64,000 nucleotides of DNA from Neobacillus mesonae (GTDB taxonomy: Bacteria > Bacillota > Bacilli > Paenibacillales > Paenibacillaceae), in assembly GCA_023715865.1 (NCBI GenBank), contig JAMBOW010000001.1:930001-994000 (forward strand). The letters run 5' to 3'. The notes below the pieces were generated by a model that saw only the letters and a program-made list of their open reading frames with translations, had not been told where the DNA came from and ran no database searches. Positions 44,882 through 53,066 of the stretch are shown here, one piece after another (the first letter of the stretch is position 1; every line of letters starts with the position of its first letter). A program made the translations under genes and the position numbers.

Positions 44882-45547
44882 TCACTTACGAGGCATTCTT
44901 AATTGATTCACAATAGACGGAATTAATGTATCCATAGGATTTATGATAGCCTTAGATGTCATTCTCTCAAATTCCTTGGATGCATCAACCATAGACAATT
45001 GAGCAACAGAGATAACTCTTTCTTTGTAAACAATGTTATTCAGAAACTTTAAAATTTCTTGATTATATTCATGTTTTAAACCTTGCATGATCAATTCAAA
45101 TGTATTGTTAATGACTATAGCCTCAATATCTATAGATTTTTGATGATTGTGTGCATAGCGGTTGAGGCGTTCCATTGTTCCATTCACGGTTGCCGGATTG
45201 GTAAACAGGATCGTCTGAGGCTGCTGTACATTGCATATAGAACCAAAGTAAGGCTCATCAATTTTGATAATGGGAACAGATATTGAAAGCTGTTCATCTT
45301 GTAAGAGTGCAATGTATTCTGTACAAGTAATTAGTATGGCATCAACATTACACTGAGCAATCCACTCTATTTGTTCTTTCACTTTATTCTGAGCGGCTGC
45401 TTCTTTAAATTTCTCATTAGATCCTGCAAGATATGTTAATCCGGGGTCAACAAAATGTATTACTTCAATGTCATATGAGGCAAGTGCGTTATTAATATAT
45501 TCAATATTCGAATAATGTGCATGTAAGCATCCTAGTATTTTATTCAT
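44882..45547 (-). CDS. Asp/Glu racemase superfamily-like protein
   Basis: A 221-residue protein related to the aspartate/glutamate racemase-hydantoin racemase fold. It has the first catalytic Cys region (AILITCTEYIALL near residue 75) and an Asp/Asn-rich loop, but where the second catalytic Cys should be (SVAQLSMVDASKEF) it has Ser/Met. It is thus perhaps a racemase relative with altered chemistry, e.g. an Asp/Glu racemase-like decarboxylase. It lies 19 bp downstream of the LysR gene on the same strand and may be cotranscribed. Start ATG 45547 follows AGGGGGA. Confidence 0.6.
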   Translation of the reverse strand: MNKILGCLHAHYSNIEYINNALASYDIEVIHFVDPGLTYLAGSNEKFKEAAAQNKVKEQIEWIAQCNVDAILITCTEYIALLQDEQLSISVPIIKIDEPYFGSICNVQQPQTILFTNPATVNGTMERLNRYAHNHQKSIDIEAIVINNTFELIMQGLKHEYNQEILKFLNNIVYKERVISVAQLSMVDASKEFERMTSKAIINPMDTLIPSIVNQLRMPRK

Positions 45548-45566
45548 TTCATATCCCCCTTCTTCA

Positions 45567-46514
45567 CTATATTTCAGACTGTGCTGCTAGATTTATAGGC
45601 TGGCTAATGGTTTTCATCTCCTCCTCTATAGCGATAACCTCCCTTGCTGCTTTTATAAAAGATAACATGATTGGTGAAAGCCACTTGTCTTTATGCCATA
45701 ACATCTGTGTATACACGTGCAAGTCGGGAATTTGCCATGGAAGGGCAACAAGTTCTCCGCGTTCAACTTCGGCTTCCGTTACGATTTCAGGAAGAAAGGC
45801 AATACCGATTCCCGAAATTGCACATTGCTTAATGGCTTCGGCACTTTGAAACTCTAAATATGTAATGCTATCAATGCCCTCTTTCTCAAAAGACCGGTCA
45901 AACATCATTCGATAGGGACAACCCTTCTCATTCGTCAGAAACACTTCTCCGTGAAAATCTTCCAGCTGTAGTTCAGTTCGTTTCGCAAGTGGATGGTCTG
46001 GAGCGGCGAAAAAGCGAAAGGTTTCTTCCAGCATCGGTTCTACGGCAAGTGCACTCGAGCGTATGGGTTCGTCCAACATATAGACGATATCCGCGGTTCC
46101 TTCAGAGAGTGTTTGCTTGAGCTCTTGATTGGGAACAGAACGAAAGATCAGACGAACTCCCGGATGCTGAGAACGAAACCGTTGAAATACAGCTGGAAGC
46201 CGATAAGCGCAAATCACCTCATTGGCACTAATCGTGAGGGTGCCGCTTAGATCATTTTCATTGTCATGAACGACACTGCGAGCTTCGTCCAATTGGTCTA
46301 AAACGTCTGCAATATGAGTTAAAAAGCGTTTCCCCGCAGTCGTAAGAACAAGCTGCTTGCCCAAGCGGTCAAAGAGACGAACACCAAGCTCATCCTCCAA
46401 TGCTTTGATTTGCATCGTAACGTTAGAGGGTACATAGTTCAGCACTTCCGCGGCCCGGCTGAAATTTAAAGTGGATGCAACCGTGCGAAATGTTGTCAAT
46501 TGTCTCAATTCCAT
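45567..46514 (-). CDS. LysR family transcriptional regulator
   Basis: A 315-residue LysR-type regulator with an N-terminal helix-turn-helix (about 1-65: MELRQLTTFRTVASTLNFSR, then APEVLNYV-like residues AEVLNYVPSNVTMQIKALED) and a C-terminal periplasmic-binding-type sensor domain (about 90-295). It is divergent from the MetX-like hydrolase gene at 46655, with two 15-bp palindromic elements between them. The start chosen, ATG 46514, has AGGGGAGAA upstream. Confidence 0.92.
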   Translation of the reverse strand: MELRQLTTFRTVASTLNFSRAAEVLNYVPSNVTMQIKALEDELGVRLFDRLGKQLVLTTAGKRFLTHIADVLDQLDEARSVVHDNENDLSGTLTISANEVICAYRLPAVFQRFRSQHPGVRLIFRSVPNQELKQTLSEGTADIVYMLDEPIRSSALAVEPMLEETFRFFAAPDHPLAKRTELQLEDFHGEVFLTNEKGCPYRMMFDRSFEKEGIDSITYLEFQSAEAIKQCAISGIGIAFLPEIVTEAEVERGELVALPWQIPDLHVYTQMLWHKDKWLSPIMLSFIKAAREVIAIEEEMKTISQPINLAAQSEI

Positions 46515-46532
46515 CAAATTCTCCCCTTCACT

Positions 46533-46579
46533 TTCAAAATTTTTGAACACTGCGTTGAATTCTATTCACTTTTATTGAA
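46533..46579. promoter_or_regulatory. Twin palindromic LysR-type operator candidates
   Basis: TTCAAAATTTTTGAA (46533-46547) is a perfect 15-bp palindrome. TTCACTTTTATTGAA (46565-46579) shares the TTCA-N7-TGAA outline. They start 32 bp apart, about three helical turns, a typical layout for a LysR recognition and activation site pair upstream of a divergent target gene. Confidence 0.55.
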
Positions 46580-46654
46580 AGTATCACAGCTTTATACTAA
46601 GCACAAGAAATCACACAATAAAATTTATGGTTTCATTTTGAAGGGAGCAAACAA

Positions 46655-47678
46655 TATGATGGATTATGAAATTTTTAATTTAGGGGACGTAACTTTGCAA
46701 TCAGGGGAGACGTTGCCAAACGCTTTTCTTGCTTATAAGACTTATGGGAGGTTGAATGAAAAGAAAGATAATGTCATCGTTTATCCAACAGCTTTTGGCG
46801 ACCAGCATGTTCAGAATGAATGGTTAATAGGAAAGGGTATGGCACTAGACCCGCAGAAATATTTCATTATCGTTCCAAATCTGCTGGGTAATGGATTATC
46901 TTCATCTCCGAGTAACACGCCTCCCCCATTCGACCGGACTAAATTTCCGCAAGTAAGTATCTATGACAACGTTAAATTGCAGTATCGGCTGATAACCGAA
47001 AAATTTGGCATTAAGAAGATTGCTCTCGTAGTAGGCTGGTCAATGGGAGGCATTCAATCATTCCAATGGGGAGCAAGCTATCCGGATATGGTTGAACGAA
47101 TTGCACCTTTCGCCGGAGCAGCAAAGACTTGGCCCCATACGTATGTAGTCCTGGATGGAGTGAAAGCTCCGCTTATGGCTGCAGCCCACTTCGATTCAAG
47201 TAAACTGAACCAGTTGACTTCCGCAGACATGCGAGCCGTTGGCCGTGTCTATGCAGGATGGGGCTTATCGCAGGCATTTTACAGAGAGGAGCTTTATCGT
47301 GAGCTGGGATATGAATCTATGGAAGACTTCGTAACTGGTGTTTGGGAAGGAAGCTTTATGCAGATGGATCCGCACAATGTTCTGGCTATGTTATGGACTG
47401 GCCTAAATGCAGATATTAGTGCTGACCCCTCCTATAACGGGGATTTTGATAAGGCGCTCAAAAGTATTAAAGCGCATGCCTGTGTCATGCCAGGGAGCTC
47501 GGATCTCTTTTGCAGGGCGGAGGATAACGAATACGAGGCAAAGCTTATACCTAATGCTGAGCTTCATCCAATCGAATCGATCTGGGGGCATTTTGCCGGT
47601 CGCGGAATCAACAAAGCCGACAATACATTTATTGATGATAACCTAAAACGCTTATTGGCGCTTAATACAAGCGAATAA
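46655..47678 (+). CDS. Alpha/beta hydrolase of the MetX (homoserine O-acetyltransferase) family
   Basis: A 341-residue alpha/beta-hydrolase fold protein. The nucleophile elbow is VGWSMGGIQSF with Ser near 129 and the catalytic His is in ESIWGHFAGRG near 320; Asp of the triad lies in the GSSDLFC region. Overall it matches MetX-like acyltransferases and their divergent hydrolase relatives, but the homologous substrate loop is short, so homoserine need not be the substrate. Start ATG 46655 (also ATG 46658) is chosen for AAGGGAGC at good spacing. The LysR gene is divergent and is the likely regulator. A strong terminator follows. Confidence 0.78.
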
Positions 47679-47709
47679 TCATGATTAGCATCAAATCCTA
47701 ACCGAGATT

Positions 47710-47744
47710 GAGGTCACCAGAACTAACTGGTCGACCTCTTTTTT
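47710..47744 (+). terminator. Intrinsic terminator of the MetX-like gene
   Basis: GAGGTCACCAG pairs with CTGGTCGACCTC around an AACTAA loop, followed by six T residues. It lies about 30 bp after the stop codon. Confidence 0.85.
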
Positions 47745-47789
47745 ATGGAGCAATTCTGCCCCTCAGCTTAGTCATTTATAGTGTTAAAT

Positions 47790-48770
47790 TTAGAATATAA
47801 CATTACGGGGTTGCTGCATCCCTTTTAGGAACATCATATCCAGACCGATTGCGCTGATCAGCATTCGTTCCTTCTTGTTGTTCAATAGTTGCTGTGGCCA
47901 ATCAACGAAGCCCCCGTCCCCGATGGGGAAATGTTGTCCTTTTATATTCACCATTATGTTAAACTGAAGGCCTTTGTAGTAGTGATTCTCTTCTTTGCCT
48001 GTGCTTTCAGAAGCAGACACCCGAATGGACGAGTGTTCTCCGTGCTTCATCATTCGTTCAATTAACCCTTCCGGATCTTTGTAACCTCCTCGTCTCACAT
48101 TCAATACAACTTCGATTTCCAAGTTACAAAGAGATTGAAAAATATCCTGATAAACGTGAATATGCTCCCAAAACGCCTGCTTTTCAAAGCTGTATGACCC
48201 TTTGTCCTTGCCTGATGTCATCATGCAAAACACGTGAAAGTGCGAGTTCATACCCGGAGTGTTGCCAAAGTGCTGTGCCCTTACATGATGATGAGTCGTG
48301 GAAAAACGAATGAAATCATCTTCATTGCTGGCTTTAAGAGACTTTATAAGGTCACATATGTGAAGTGCAAGGAGATTCGTCGCATCCGCAACAACCTCCG
48401 TCCCTCTCAATGCAGAAATAATCTTGTTCTGATCAGCCGGAGCAATGATGGAGCAAGAGCCTAACGGAGCTACAGGAGACAATTGAATAGGAGTGAATGC
48501 ATGATTGCCGGCAATTTGCAGAGTATCAATTTCAAGATGCTTCATCTCGATCGGATTCACAGCGGCTGGATGCACGAATCGGTTCGATTCATACCTTCTC
48601 ATCAGGTCACCGGCAGTCGATACCCGATTTCTCTCACGAAACACTTCCATCAGAAGTGTATTTAAATCAGAGCTGGATACGTTTTCAGTTATTAGATGAA
48701 GTATGTTTTCGAGCCCAGCATCCCGAACGATCCGTTGAACCTTCCTTTGTTCTTCTGAATTCGATGTCAT
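47790..48770 (-). CDS. Putative class II aminoacyl-tRNA-synthetase-like protein
   Basis: A 326-residue protein of unknown function. Three stretches resemble class II synthetase core motifs: an aspartate/glutamate-type strand (ALRGTEVVADATNLLAL near residues 120-136), a motif-2-like segment near 160-190 (STTHHHVRAQHFGNTP, then MNSHFHVFCMM), and a motif-3-like end (ERMLISAIGLDMMFL near 310). Near 277 it has HYYKGLQFNIMVN, resembling the HYYTG-type substrate-binding segment of HisRS/HisZ, and near 293-304 IGDGGFVDWPQQL resembles the GGGGRYD segment. These are pattern similarities only. There is no anticodon domain. If real, it may be an amino-acid- or amine-activating relative, like HisZ. The start ATG 48770 follows GGGGTGTGAGG. 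No partner genes adjoin it. Confidence 0.45.
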   Translation of the reverse strand: MTSNSEEQRKVQRIVRDAGLENILHLITENVSSSDLNTLLMEVFRERNRVSTAGDLMRRYESNRFVHPAAVNPIEMKHLEIDTLQIAGNHAFTPIQLSPVAPLGSCSIIAPADQNKIISALRGTEVVADATNLLALHICDLIKSLKASNEDDFIRFSTTHHHVRAQHFGNTPGMNSHFHVFCMMTSGKDKGSYSFEKQAFWEHIHVYQDIFQSLCNLEIEVVLNVRRGGYKDPEGLIERMMKHGEHSSIRVSASESTGKEENHYYKGLQFNIMVNIKGQHFPIGDGGFVDWPQQLLNNKKERMLISAIGLDMMFLKGMQQPRNVIF

Positions 48771-48918
48771 CGCCTCACACCCCACTTTTGTGGTATTTCA
48801 AGTTTATGATTTGAGTAATTACATTCATAACGTTTAGTCAAATATATAAGCACAGTTTATAAATAATTCAACAGCAGTATTAACTATCCTGTTATTTAAT
48901 CAACAAAAATCACCAACA

Positions 48919-48945
48919 AAAAAAGCCGCTTGTTATGCGACTTTT
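48919..48945. terminator. Weak hairpin (AAAAGCCGC / GCGACTTTT)
   Basis: The same arrangement occurs at 20813-20837. It lies between the TetR gene stop and the upstream region of the aaRS-like gene and may terminate the TetR gene on the minus strand. Confidence 0.4.
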
Positions 48946-49053
48946 GAGGCATGCATGTTATTGGCTCATTTAACCGCATTGCAGGAATTAGGCTAAATCT
49001 TGTCATGCCCATCAAAACTGCATGTCCATAACCGGATGAGCCGTTTATAATAT

Positions 49054-49731
49054 CTACATCTTCTCCTTTATAATTTGATCAATCCCCAACAAAATCAGCT
49101 TCAAGCCGAACTCAAACGACACGTCGGTCCCCATCAGCTCAAACAACCCGCTCTTGTACAATCTCCGGAATAGTCCCGCTTCCGTCTCGCTCATGGAGTC
49201 CAGAAGACGAACCATCTCCTCGCCTTGTAATACTCCCTGCTCCTTAAGAACAACGGAAATATTGCGTTGATGCTGATAATCATCCAGAACAAAATAAAAT
49301 ACATAATTCACAAGTGTAAGAACAGCCTGTAATTTCTGCTCTTGCTCAAGTGGCGTCGATTCCACGCATAGAAGCATACGGTTGGTGAACCGGATCATGT
49401 CCGGCTCGTGAGGCAGTGTCATCATCATGAGCTGTGTAGAACAGGGGTGCCGTTGGAGCACACTCCGTACTGTTACTGCAAGCTCTTCCATTTGCTCCTT
49501 CCAGTCTCCCTCGGATTGAAACTCCTCTAGAATAATTTTCGATATTTGGTTGGCCAGACGCTGGTAAAGATCCTGCTTACTCTTGAAATACCAGTACAGA
49601 GATGGAGCCTGAATCCCCAGTCGGTCGGCCAATCGTCTCATGCTGAATTTCTCGATGCCCTCCTCCCCAAGAAGCTCCCATGAGGCTTCTAATATTTTAT
49701 CCTCTGAAATCTGAGGCTGTTGTTTTTTCAT
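49054..49731 (-). CDS. TetR family repressor with TetR_C_1-type domain
   Basis: The 225 residues comprise an N-terminal helix-turn-helix (FSMRRLADRLGIQAPSLYWY near 31-50; the APSLYWYF motif is typical of the tetracycline-repressor branch) and a large helical ligand domain. It is divergent from a MATE efflux gene, and three copies of a CTAACASTGTWAG operator lie between them, so repression of the pump with derepression by its substrate is the expected scheme. ATG 49731 has AAAGGGCGG upstream. Confidence 0.9.
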   Translation of the reverse strand: MKKQQPQISEDKILEASWELLGEEGIEKFSMRRLADRLGIQAPSLYWYFKSKQDLYQRLANQISKIILEEFQSEGDWKEQMEELAVTVRSVLQRHPCSTQLMMMTLPHEPDMIRFTNRMLLCVESTPLEQEQKLQAVLTLVNYVFYFVLDDYQHQRNISVVLKEQGVLQGEEMVRLLDSMSETEAGLFRRLYKSGLFELMGTDVSFEFGLKLILLGIDQIIKEKM

Positions 49732-49749
49732 TGGTATCCGCCCTTTTAT

Positions 49750-49831
49750 CTAACAGTGTAAGTTTATGCTTTACAGGTTCATATGTTCATGATATCATCT
49801 AACACTGTAAGGCACAACCTAACACTGTTAG
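49750..49831. promoter_or_regulatory. Three-site operator and promoter for the MATE pump
   Basis: CTAACAGTGTAAG (49750-49762), CTAACACTGTAAG (49799-49811) and CTAACACTGTTAG (49819-49831, a perfect 13-bp palindrome around a central C) are copies of one site. The last two start 20 bp apart. A sigma-A-like promoter for the MATE gene lies between the first and second site: TTTACA (49770-49775), 17 bp, TATCAT (49793-49798), so the second site abuts the -10. The layout predicts blocking of RNA polymerase by the adjacent TetR protein. Confidence 0.75.
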
Positions 49832-49898
49832 ATTATGATTAGGAGAGGATTTTTTATGATTCTATCAACTCGAATGACCAAATTAAATAAAGAAAGTA

Positions 49899-51260
49899 GT
49901 GACCCACATGGATACTGAAAACCTCCATTACTTTGAAAAAGCGCCTATTGCAAAGGCCGTAGCTCACTTCGCTTTACCAATGATGCTAGGCACGTCAATG
50001 AGTGTTATATATGCCATCTTGAATGCACTTTTTCTTGGTACTCTCAACAACACTGCCATGTTAACAGCACTTGCACTAACCTTGCCGTTATTCGCGGTCA
50101 TTATGGCGCTAGGCAGCTTGATTGGCATGGGTAGCGGAACATTCATTTCCCGTTTGCTGGGAGAGAATAAATATGATGATGTAAAGCATGTGTCCTCATT
50201 TGCCTTTTATAGCAGTTTAGTTCTCGGTCTTCTCGTCATGGCCGTAGGTCTCCCTTTGATTGATCCAATCGTTCACGGTCTGGGAGCTACGTCTGAATCC
50301 TTCGGATTCACGAAGGACTATGTCACCATCATGCTTATTGGTTCGCCATTCATCGTATTATTTTTTACGCTGGAGAATATCGTGCGCTCGGAGGGTGCGG
50401 CAATCACGTCGATGATCGGTATGATTCTCAGTGTTGTCGTAAATATTATTCTGGATGCGCTGGTCATCTTCGTCTTTCACTTTGGGATAATCGGCGTTGC
50501 GTCAGCTACGGTCATCTCTAACTTGGTTGCGAGTGTATTTTACGCCTACCATATGGGATATAAAAGCAACTTTTTAACCGTCTCTGTTAAATGGTTCAAA
50601 GCCAATAAGGTCATTCTGGGCAATGTATTTAAAATCGGTGTTCCCGTCTTTATTATGAGCCTCTTCTTGGGCACAATGTCACTCGTCTTGAACCATTTTC
50701 TAGCCGATTATGGGGATCAGGCTATAGCGGGGTTTGGAATTTCATCGCGTTTACTGCAATTTCCTGAGTTTATTCTGATGGGCTTATGCGAAGGAGTCGT
50801 ACCGCTGATCGCCTTCACTTATACAGCAAATAAAATGCGAATGAAGCATACCATTGGATTTATGATCAAAGCCATTGTCGTGTTAGCCATCGTCTTCGGT
50901 GTCATCGTCTATTTGACTTCCGACCACTTAATTAGTTTTTTTACAAATGATCCGCAATTAATAGAAATGGGCAGCTATATTCTTCATGTGACCTTCTTAT
51001 CCCTGTTCATTTCAGGAATGACCACGTTATTTACAGGGATCTTCCAAGCAACAGCACAAGGAACCGCCGCCTTTGTCATGTCGGTCATTCAGGGAATTAC
51101 TCTTATTCCTGTGTTGTTTATCGCCAATCGAATGAACGGTTTTCACGGTGTGGTCTGGTCGCTTGTCATTGCGGATGCCGTGGCTTTCCTAGTAGGTGCG
51201 ATCATGATGTATGTTCTGCGGACTAAATTGCAGCCGGAATTGGATCATTTGGTACAGTAA
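49899..51260 (+). CDS. MATE family efflux transporter
   Basis: A 453-residue integral membrane protein with 12 hydrophobic segments, related to MepA/NorM-type multidrug exporters; ASMLGTSMSVIYAILNALFL-like residues (PMMLGTSMSVIYAILNALFL) lie near 21-40. Such pumps use Na+ or H+ gradients to expel cationic drugs. GTG 49899 or ATG 49908 could be the start; a weak AGAAAG is the only ribosome binding site. Repression by the divergent TetR regulator is predicted from the three operators upstream. Confidence 0.92.
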   Translation: MTHMDTENLHYFEKAPIAKAVAHFALPMMLGTSMSVIYAILNALFLGTLNNTAMLTALALTLPLFAVIMALGSLIGMGSGTFISRLLGENKYDDVKHVSSFAFYSSLVLGLLVMAVGLPLIDPIVHGLGATSESFGFTKDYVTIMLIGSPFIVLFFTLENIVRSEGAAITSMIGMILSVVVNIILDALVIFVFHFGIIGVASATVISNLVASVFYAYHMGYKSNFLTVSVKWFKANKVILGNVFKIGVPVFIMSLFLGTMSLVLNHFLADYGDQAIAGFGISSRLLQFPEFILMGLCEGVVPLIAFTYTANKMRMKHTIGFMIKAIVVLAIVFGVIVYLTSDHLISFFTNDPQLIEMGSYILHVTFLSLFISGMTTLFTGIFQATAQGTAAFVMSVIQGITLIPVLFIANRMNGFHGVVWSLVIADAVAFLVGAIMMYVLRTKLQPELDHLVQ

Positions 51261-51302
51261 TAAATATAGGGCGTTATGCTGGAGTGTATTGCAGGGTGAG
51301 TA

Positions 51303-51339
51303 AAATGGAGCAGCTGCCAACTGGCAGACTGCTCCATTT
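51303..51339. terminator. Repeat-family hairpin, copy G
   Basis: AAATGGAGCAG (51303-51313) pairs with CTGCTCCATTT (51329-51339), an 11-bp perfect stem with TGCC/GGCA inside. It lies between the MATE gene (plus) and a convergent membrane-protein gene, and serves both directions. Confidence 0.8.
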
Positions 51340-51402
51340 GTCATTAATTGCGTCTGCTAGCGAACCTGATCCAAATAAAACAGCATGGCTAACATGCCGA
51401 AT

Positions 51403-52053
51403 TTACGTGATGGCTTCAATAGCTTGCGGCAACTGTCTTTCGTATTCCTTATAGAGCACATAACGATGGACACCTCTTGAGGAGTTCATGGCTTGTCTAG
51501 CATGCTGGATGGCGGCTTCGTTTCGACCTGCTTTGCGCTCCATTTCCGCAAGCAGCGCAAATCTCATCCAGCTTTTCTTAATTGAAGCAAGGGTTTCTAG
51601 AGCCTGATCACTTTTCCCTTCCTCCAATAGTAAGATCGTTTCGTAATAAGCTCGGTAATCAGATATACGGATATAGGGCACGGCATCCCGAACGGCAGCC
51701 ATGTCATTGCGATAAACACCGTAAGCCGCCTTGAACTGTGCTTGCGTCTCTGCCTTCTTATACTTGTTCATAAGCTGCTCCATGATCAACCCTGCCTCAT
51801 CCTCAAGTCTATTCGCAAGGACAAAGTTAATGTAAATTGCAGGCGTATATTTCTGCTCTCGCAAATAAGATTCTACGCGATTTATGCGCTTTTCCAACAT
51901 TAATGGATAGAAGTATAGCGGCAGAAATGCTAGTAAGCCCGCAACGATAACAATGCCTAACGTCAGAAGTGGAGAATAATGATTAAATGTCATGAATATG
52001 GCAAATACGAACACTATGAAAAAGAATACAACCTTCCACCTAAAGTACCCCAT
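51403..52053 (-). CDS. Membrane protein with TPR-like C-terminus
   Basis: A 216-residue protein with two close membrane segments (VVFFFIVFVFAIFMTFNH and LLTLGIVIVAGLLAFLPLYF) and a cytosolic helical C-terminal part of about 150 residues that looks like tetratricopeptide-type repeats (EGKSDQALETLASIK, AGRNEAAIQHARQAM). TPR units mediate protein contacts. No further function is apparent. Start ATG 52053 has AGGAGA. It is separated from the ywiC-like gene by an intrinsic terminator. Confidence 0.7.
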   Translation of the reverse strand: MGYFRWKVVFFFIVFVFAIFMTFNHYSPLLTLGIVIVAGLLAFLPLYFYPLMLEKRINRVESYLREQKYTPAIYINFVLANRLEDEAGLIMEQLMNKYKKAETQAQFKAAYGVYRNDMAAVRDAVPYIRISDYRAYYETILLLEEGKSDQALETLASIKKSWMRFALLAEMERKAGRNEAAIQHARQAMNSSRGVHRYVLYKEYERQLPQAIEAIT

Positions 52054-52230
52054 TTTTATTCTCCTTTAATTAATCATTTACAGGCAAAAGTCTATTATAT
52101 CAATAATCTCTTTTTTGTAAATGTTAGGAAAGAGAAGCGATGACATTAAGATGCCAGCCCACACTAAATACAGAAAGCCGATTGCTCGATCTAGGCATTG
52201 ACTTGCCATTTACCTTAAATTGGAAATATA

Positions 52231-52253
52231 AAAAAAGGCCAACGAACGGCCTT
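52231..52253 (-). terminator. Terminator of the nar/moaA/ywiC unit
   Basis: AAGGCC and GGCCTT pair around an AACGAAC loop, followed by seven T residues on the minus strand. It lies about 30 bp after the ywiC-like gene, and no terminator of this quality is seen between narG and here. Confidence 0.75.
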
Positions 52254-52282
52254 CGAGAGAGATTTATGTACTGACAATCTAT

Positions 52283-53011
52283 TCAGTAAACGAGCCAAGA
52301 AATGATGATGAATTGCAGCGTCCCAATGATCTCCATTATTCCTGCTTTCATCGGTCTCATTGATTTTCCGGAAAAGAGAAATGTACGTATGAGTGGATAT
52401 AAAAAGGGCAGGATCATCCATGGCTGACCCAATATCCAAGGTACAAGCAGAATGAGCACATGATAGATTAGAGCCGTATTTTTCCATACTGCTTTGCCTC
52501 TCTCGCGGAAGATGGTCTTTACAAAAAAAGCAGTTCCCATGAAGTAAATGAAGTTATAGATTACAATCGTCAGCATTTCAAGATTCCATCCTCCGCCACC
52601 AAGCAAATAGGATGCTGCTCCGCCTAATGAAAAAATAAGAATGGCACAAAAATCATTGAAGATCGCTCTTTCTGATTTATGCTTTACGTGCCATATGTTC
52701 ACACTTAATAGCAAAATAAGAGGTATTCCGAAATAAAACAGATCAGGTTTTACTATAAGTGGATATATCATAGCTAATATGGCGATTACCCCATAAATGA
52801 CTGTGAATTTCAATAAATACGCACGTTGTTTTTTTCTTTTTAAGGCTTGTAGCATAGGATAAGAAGCTAAATAAAAGAACAGCCAAGCTATAAAAAGAAG
52901 AATATGACTTAAACGCGGTGTTCCGGCTAGCACCCCAAATAGGTAAGGAATACTAATCATCCCCCATCCCCCATGTTCATGAGGGATGATTATGTTATTT
53001 TGCTTCTTCAA
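52283..53011 (-). CDS. YwiC-like membrane protein
   Basis: A 242-residue integral membrane protein with seven or eight segments and the N-terminal motif IIPHEHGGWGM, which defines the YwiC-like family. In B. subtilis ywiC lies beside the narGHJI/fnr region and here the homologue ends a nitrate respiration cluster; this repeated linkage suggests a role around nitrate or nitrite metabolism, but none is proven. Start TTG 53011 is preceded by GAGGTG at 9 bp. The gene is 55 bp from moaA and likely in the same transcript. Confidence 0.88.
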   Translation of the reverse strand: MKKQNNIIIPHEHGGWGMISIPYLFGVLAGTPRLSHILLFIAWLFFYLASYPMLQALKRKKQRAYLLKFTVIYGVIAILAMIYPLIVKPDLFYFGIPLILLLSVNIWHVKHKSERAIFNDFCAILIFSLGGAASYLLGGGGWNLEMLTIVIYNFIYFMGTAFFVKTIFRERGKAVWKNTALIYHVLILLVPWILGQPWMILPFLYPLIRTFLFSGKSMRPMKAGIMEIIGTLQFIIISWLVY

Positions 53012-53066
53012 GTGACTTTATCACCTCTTTTAGACACTACTATATTTCAAAATCAGTCCATCATGG

